This document shows positions 61,748 to 64,000 of a DNA stretch of 64,000 nucleotides, piece after piece (the stretch's first letter is position 1; each line of letters starts with the position of its first letter). The stretch is from Dorea_A amylophila (lineage in GTDB: Bacteria > Bacillota > Clostridia > Lachnospirales > Lachnospiraceae). The translations under genes were made by a program, and so were the position numbers. The notes under the pieces are model-generated. The model searched no databases and was not told the origin of the DNA. It saw only the letters and a list, made by a program, of their open reading frames with translations. The stretch spans positions 1-64,000 of the forward strand of contig NZ_JAOQJW010000011.1 of NCBI RefSeq assembly GCF_025567265.1. Direction: 5' to 3'.

Positions 61748-63667
61748 ATGGGAAAGAACAATGAGTATCTGGAAATATCAAAACAGATCGTAGCCAATAT
61801 TGGTGGAATGGATAATATCCAGGGAACAGCACACTGTGCAACCAGACTCAGGATCGTATTGAAAGATAATGATCTTGCAGATATTGAAAAACTGGAAGAT
61901 ATCGACAAAGTAAAAGGTGCGTTCATAGCAGGTAATCAGTTACAGCTGATCCTGGGAGCTGGAACAGTGAATGATGTATATGAGGTATTTGCCGAGTATA
62001 CGAATACACAGAATATGTCACTGGGAGATCTGAAGGAAGAAAGTGCGAAGAGGCAGAATCCACTTCAGGCAGTGATCAAAGCGTTATCTGATGTATTTAT
62101 CGGAATCATGCCGGCACTTCTTGCAGCAGCCCTTCTGATGGGAATTACAAGCGTCCTTGGCGGACTTGAAGTAGTAAAGACACATGATACCTTATATGCG
62201 ATCAACCGGCTGGTAAGTCTTGCGTCTACAGGTATCTTTGCAATCCTTCCAATGGCAGTATGCTATTCAGCCGTAAAAAGATTTGGCGGGAATCCGGTTC
62301 TTGGTATGGTAATCGGAGCAATCATGTTAGACAGTTCTCTTGCCAATGCTTACCAGGCTGCACAGGGAACCGTTGATATAGAAGTTATCCGTCTGTTCGG
62401 ACTGAAGATTGAGATGGTAGGATTCCAGGGAGGAATCATCATCGCGCTTATGATGGGATTTGTAGTTGCAAAACTGGATAAATTCTTCAATAAGGTAATT
62501 CCGGATGTAATCAAGCTTCTGGTTGCACCAATGCTGACAGTATTTATCTCTACGGTATTACTTTTTACACTTGTAGGTCCGGCAGGACGAATTCTTTCTA
62601 ATGGAATCACAGACGGACTGATGTGGAGTACAGAACATCTGGGAGCATTCGGGTATGCGTTATTTGCCGGAGTTCAGCAGATCGTAGTTATCACAGGTCT
62701 TCATCACATTATCGGTGCGGTAGAAGCACAGCTTATTGCATCGACAGGAACAAACTTTTTAAATCCACTGATGTCTGTAGCTTTATTTGGACAAAGTGGT
62801 GCGGTACTTGGTTATCTTTCCCTGAACTGGAAGAATTTAAAAGCCAGAGAGCTTTGTATTCCAAGTTTCTGCTCGACATTATTTGGTATCAGTGAACCGG
62901 CAATCTTCGGAGTAAACTTACGTTACAAGTTTCCACTGATCGGTGGATGTATCGGTGGTGCAGTTGCAGGTGCATATGTATACTATTCAAAGCTTACTGC
63001 TCTTGGATTCGGTACAACTGCACTTCCTGGAATGGCAATTGCTAATCCGGCACATCACGGGTACATTAACTACATCATTGCACATGCAATCGCGATTATG
63101 ATTGGATTTGTATGTACAGTCATCTTTGGAAAAATGTGGTCAGCACCGGATAAGAATAAAAATGACAAAAAGAACGATACAAAAGAAAATGATACAACAA
63201 AGGCAGTTATTACAGAAGAGCCTGGTGCAGTCTATGCAGCAGCAGAGGGAACAGTAAAAGATATCGAAGCATCGACAGATCCGACATTTGCAAACAAGGT
63301 ACTTGGAGACGGTGTCGTTATCTTTCCGGAAGACGGAACCGTTATGGCACCATGTAAGGCAACCGTATCACTCGTATATCCAACCGGACATGCAATCGGA
63401 CTTACAACTGCAGATGGAGCAGAGATCCTGATTCACTGCGGGGTAGATACCGTCAATATGAACGGTGAAGGATTTGAGACACTTGTAAAAGAAGGACAGG
63501 AAGTAACAGCAGAAGAAGCACTTATCAGATTTGACATCGATCTGGTGAAGAAGCATGGATACTCTCCGGAGATTCTTGTTATCTTCACAGAGCTTCCGGA
63601 AGGAAAGACCATCAAAACAGAAGAAAAACATATTGCAAAAAATGATAAGATGGCTGAAATCGTGTAA
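61748..63667 (+). CDS. scrA: Sucrose-type PTS transporter EIIBCA
   Basis: 639 residues behind AAGGAGAAG. EIIB (1-90) carries the phospho-Cys in TAHCATRLRI. EIIC (105-465) has about ten helices, with GITSVLGGLEVVK and FGISEPAIFGVNLRYKFPL. EIIA (about 490-630) is a Crr-type domain with the phospho-His in ILIHCGVDTVNMNGEGF. It takes up and phosphorylates sucrose (or a related glucoside) at the membrane. All three domains are fused in order B-C-A. Control is by the adjacent LacI-type protein through two operators. Confidence 0.92.
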   Translation: MGKNNEYLEISKQIVANIGGMDNIQGTAHCATRLRIVLKDNDLADIEKLEDIDKVKGAFIAGNQLQLILGAGTVNDVYEVFAEYTNTQNMSLGDLKEESAKRQNPLQAVIKALSDVFIGIMPALLAAALLMGITSVLGGLEVVKTHDTLYAINRLVSLASTGIFAILPMAVCYSAVKRFGGNPVLGMVIGAIMLDSSLANAYQAAQGTVDIEVIRLFGLKIEMVGFQGGIIIALMMGFVVAKLDKFFNKVIPDVIKLLVAPMLTVFISTVLLFTLVGPAGRILSNGITDGLMWSTEHLGAFGYALFAGVQQIVVITGLHHIIGAVEAQLIASTGTNFLNPLMSVALFGQSGAVLGYLSLNWKNLKARELCIPSFCSTLFGISEPAIFGVNLRYKFPLIGGCIGGAVAGAYVYYSKLTALGFGTTALPGMAIANPAHHGYINYIIAHAIAIMIGFVCTVIFGKMWSAPDKNKNDKKNDTKENDTTKAVITEEPGAVYAAAEGTVKDIEASTDPTFANKVLGDGVVIFPEDGTVMAPCKATVSLVYPTGHAIGLTTADGAEILIHCGVDTVNMNGEGFETLVKEGQEVTAEEALIRFDIDLVKKHGYSPEILVIFTELPEGKTIKTEEKHIAKNDKMAEIV

Positions 63668-63688
63668 GGATAAGGTGGGCAGGAACAG

Positions 63689-64000
63689 ATGAACAAAGAG
63701 ACATATTTAACAGAATATCCGAAGCATGAAAGTATGAGGGAGAATGTAAAAAAAGATAAAAACAGACTTCACTTTCATATGATGCCGCCGACAGGCTGGA
63801 TGAATGATCCGAATGGTCTGTGTGAATTTCAGGGTGTGAATCATATTTATTTCCAATATACACCATTTCTTGCCGGATGGGGAACGAAGCTTTGGGGACA
63901 TTACACAACAAAGGATTGGATTCATTATAAAGAAGAAGAGCCGTTCCTTTATCCGGACGAAGAATGGGACAGAGACGGTGTATATAGCGGATCAGCCTAT
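63689..64000 (+). CDS. scrB: Sucrose-6-phosphate hydrolase (GH32), cut by window edge
   Basis: 104 codons, open at the window end. ATG 63689 follows AGGAACAG. The GH32 signature is present: HFHMMPPTGWMNDPNGL with the nucleophile Asp, then HIYFQYTPFLAGWG and the WGHYTTKDWIHY block. The enzyme splits sucrose 6-phosphate from the PTS into glucose 6-phosphate and fructose. It lies 21 nt after scrA in the same operon. The C-terminal part lies outside the window. Confidence 0.9.
   Translation, partial: MNKETYLTEYPKHESMRENVKKDKNRLHFHMMPPTGWMNDPNGLCEFQGVNHIYFQYTPFLAGWGTKLWGHYTTKDWIHYKEEEPFLYPDEEWDRDGVYSGSAY

Noticed and set aside
1..64000. CRISPR array
   Set aside because: No regularly spaced direct repeats and no cas genes anywhere in the window.

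Overview
The window looks like chromosomal DNA from a low-GC Gram-positive gut anaerobe, most likely a Lachnospiraceae member (Clostridia; Blautia/Dorea/Mediterraneibacter-like). This is inferred from AGGAGG-type ribosome sites, lipoprotein signal peptides, a BirA-controlled bioY-bioD unit, a sucrose PTS locus and the protein families present. Every gene I could support reads on the + strand.

Region 1 (1-13.8 kb) is a worn accessory zone. It holds a DUF6431 protein, an internally deleted transposase, a fold-back repeat, a Hol_Tox-type small toxin, degraded regulator and kinase genes, and remnants of a conjugative element (ParA, ParB, group II intron 5' end). Among these sit intact genes: a hybrid sensor kinase, a ZIP metal transporter, a methyltransferase/transglutaminase/methyltransferase run, DUF4186-YaiI-YccF, and a RhuM-Fic protein.

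Region 2 (13.8-31.6 kb) is mostly intact chromosome. It has a pair of 66-nt structured repeats flanking an XRE membrane regulator, a DUF134/NifX-like protein under a long inverted-repeat operator, a five-gene sensing cluster (7TM receptor, NarL-type kinase, response regulator, solute-binding lipoprotein, membrane-anchored LuxR regulator), an AIM24 protein with lipoproteins, a MATE exporter whose 3' end is fused to a second NifX-like tail, a WYL regulator, and bioY-bioD.

Region 3 (31.7-60.3 kb) is a dense defence island. In order: GIY-YIG/DUF2075 helicase with a MazG-like pyrophosphohydrolase; an HTH/PBECR-like toxin-antitoxin candidate with twin operators; a broken WYL regulator; an orphan membrane protein; a methyltransferase with a PLD-helicase-DUF3427 protein. 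Then comes a visibly AT-richer insert (about 39.4-56.7 kb) with a three-gene reverse-transcriptase operon (R-S-E ADP-ribosyltransferase-like protein, small unknown protein, reverse transcriptase fused to an HD domain), a Gabija-like OLD nuclease plus UvrD helicase pair, a HEPN protein, IS200 debris, and a type II restriction-modification set. The insert ends inside a second, 5'-truncated and frameshifted DUF3427 helicase. An AlbA_2/HATPase protein follows.

Region 4 (60.4-64 kb) is a sucrose locus: LacI-type repressor, two operators, PTS EIIBCA and the start of a GH32 sucrose-6-phosphate hydrolase cut by the window edge.

The strongest candidate for an undescribed system is the ART-like / small protein / RT-HD operon at 39.58-44.57 kb.
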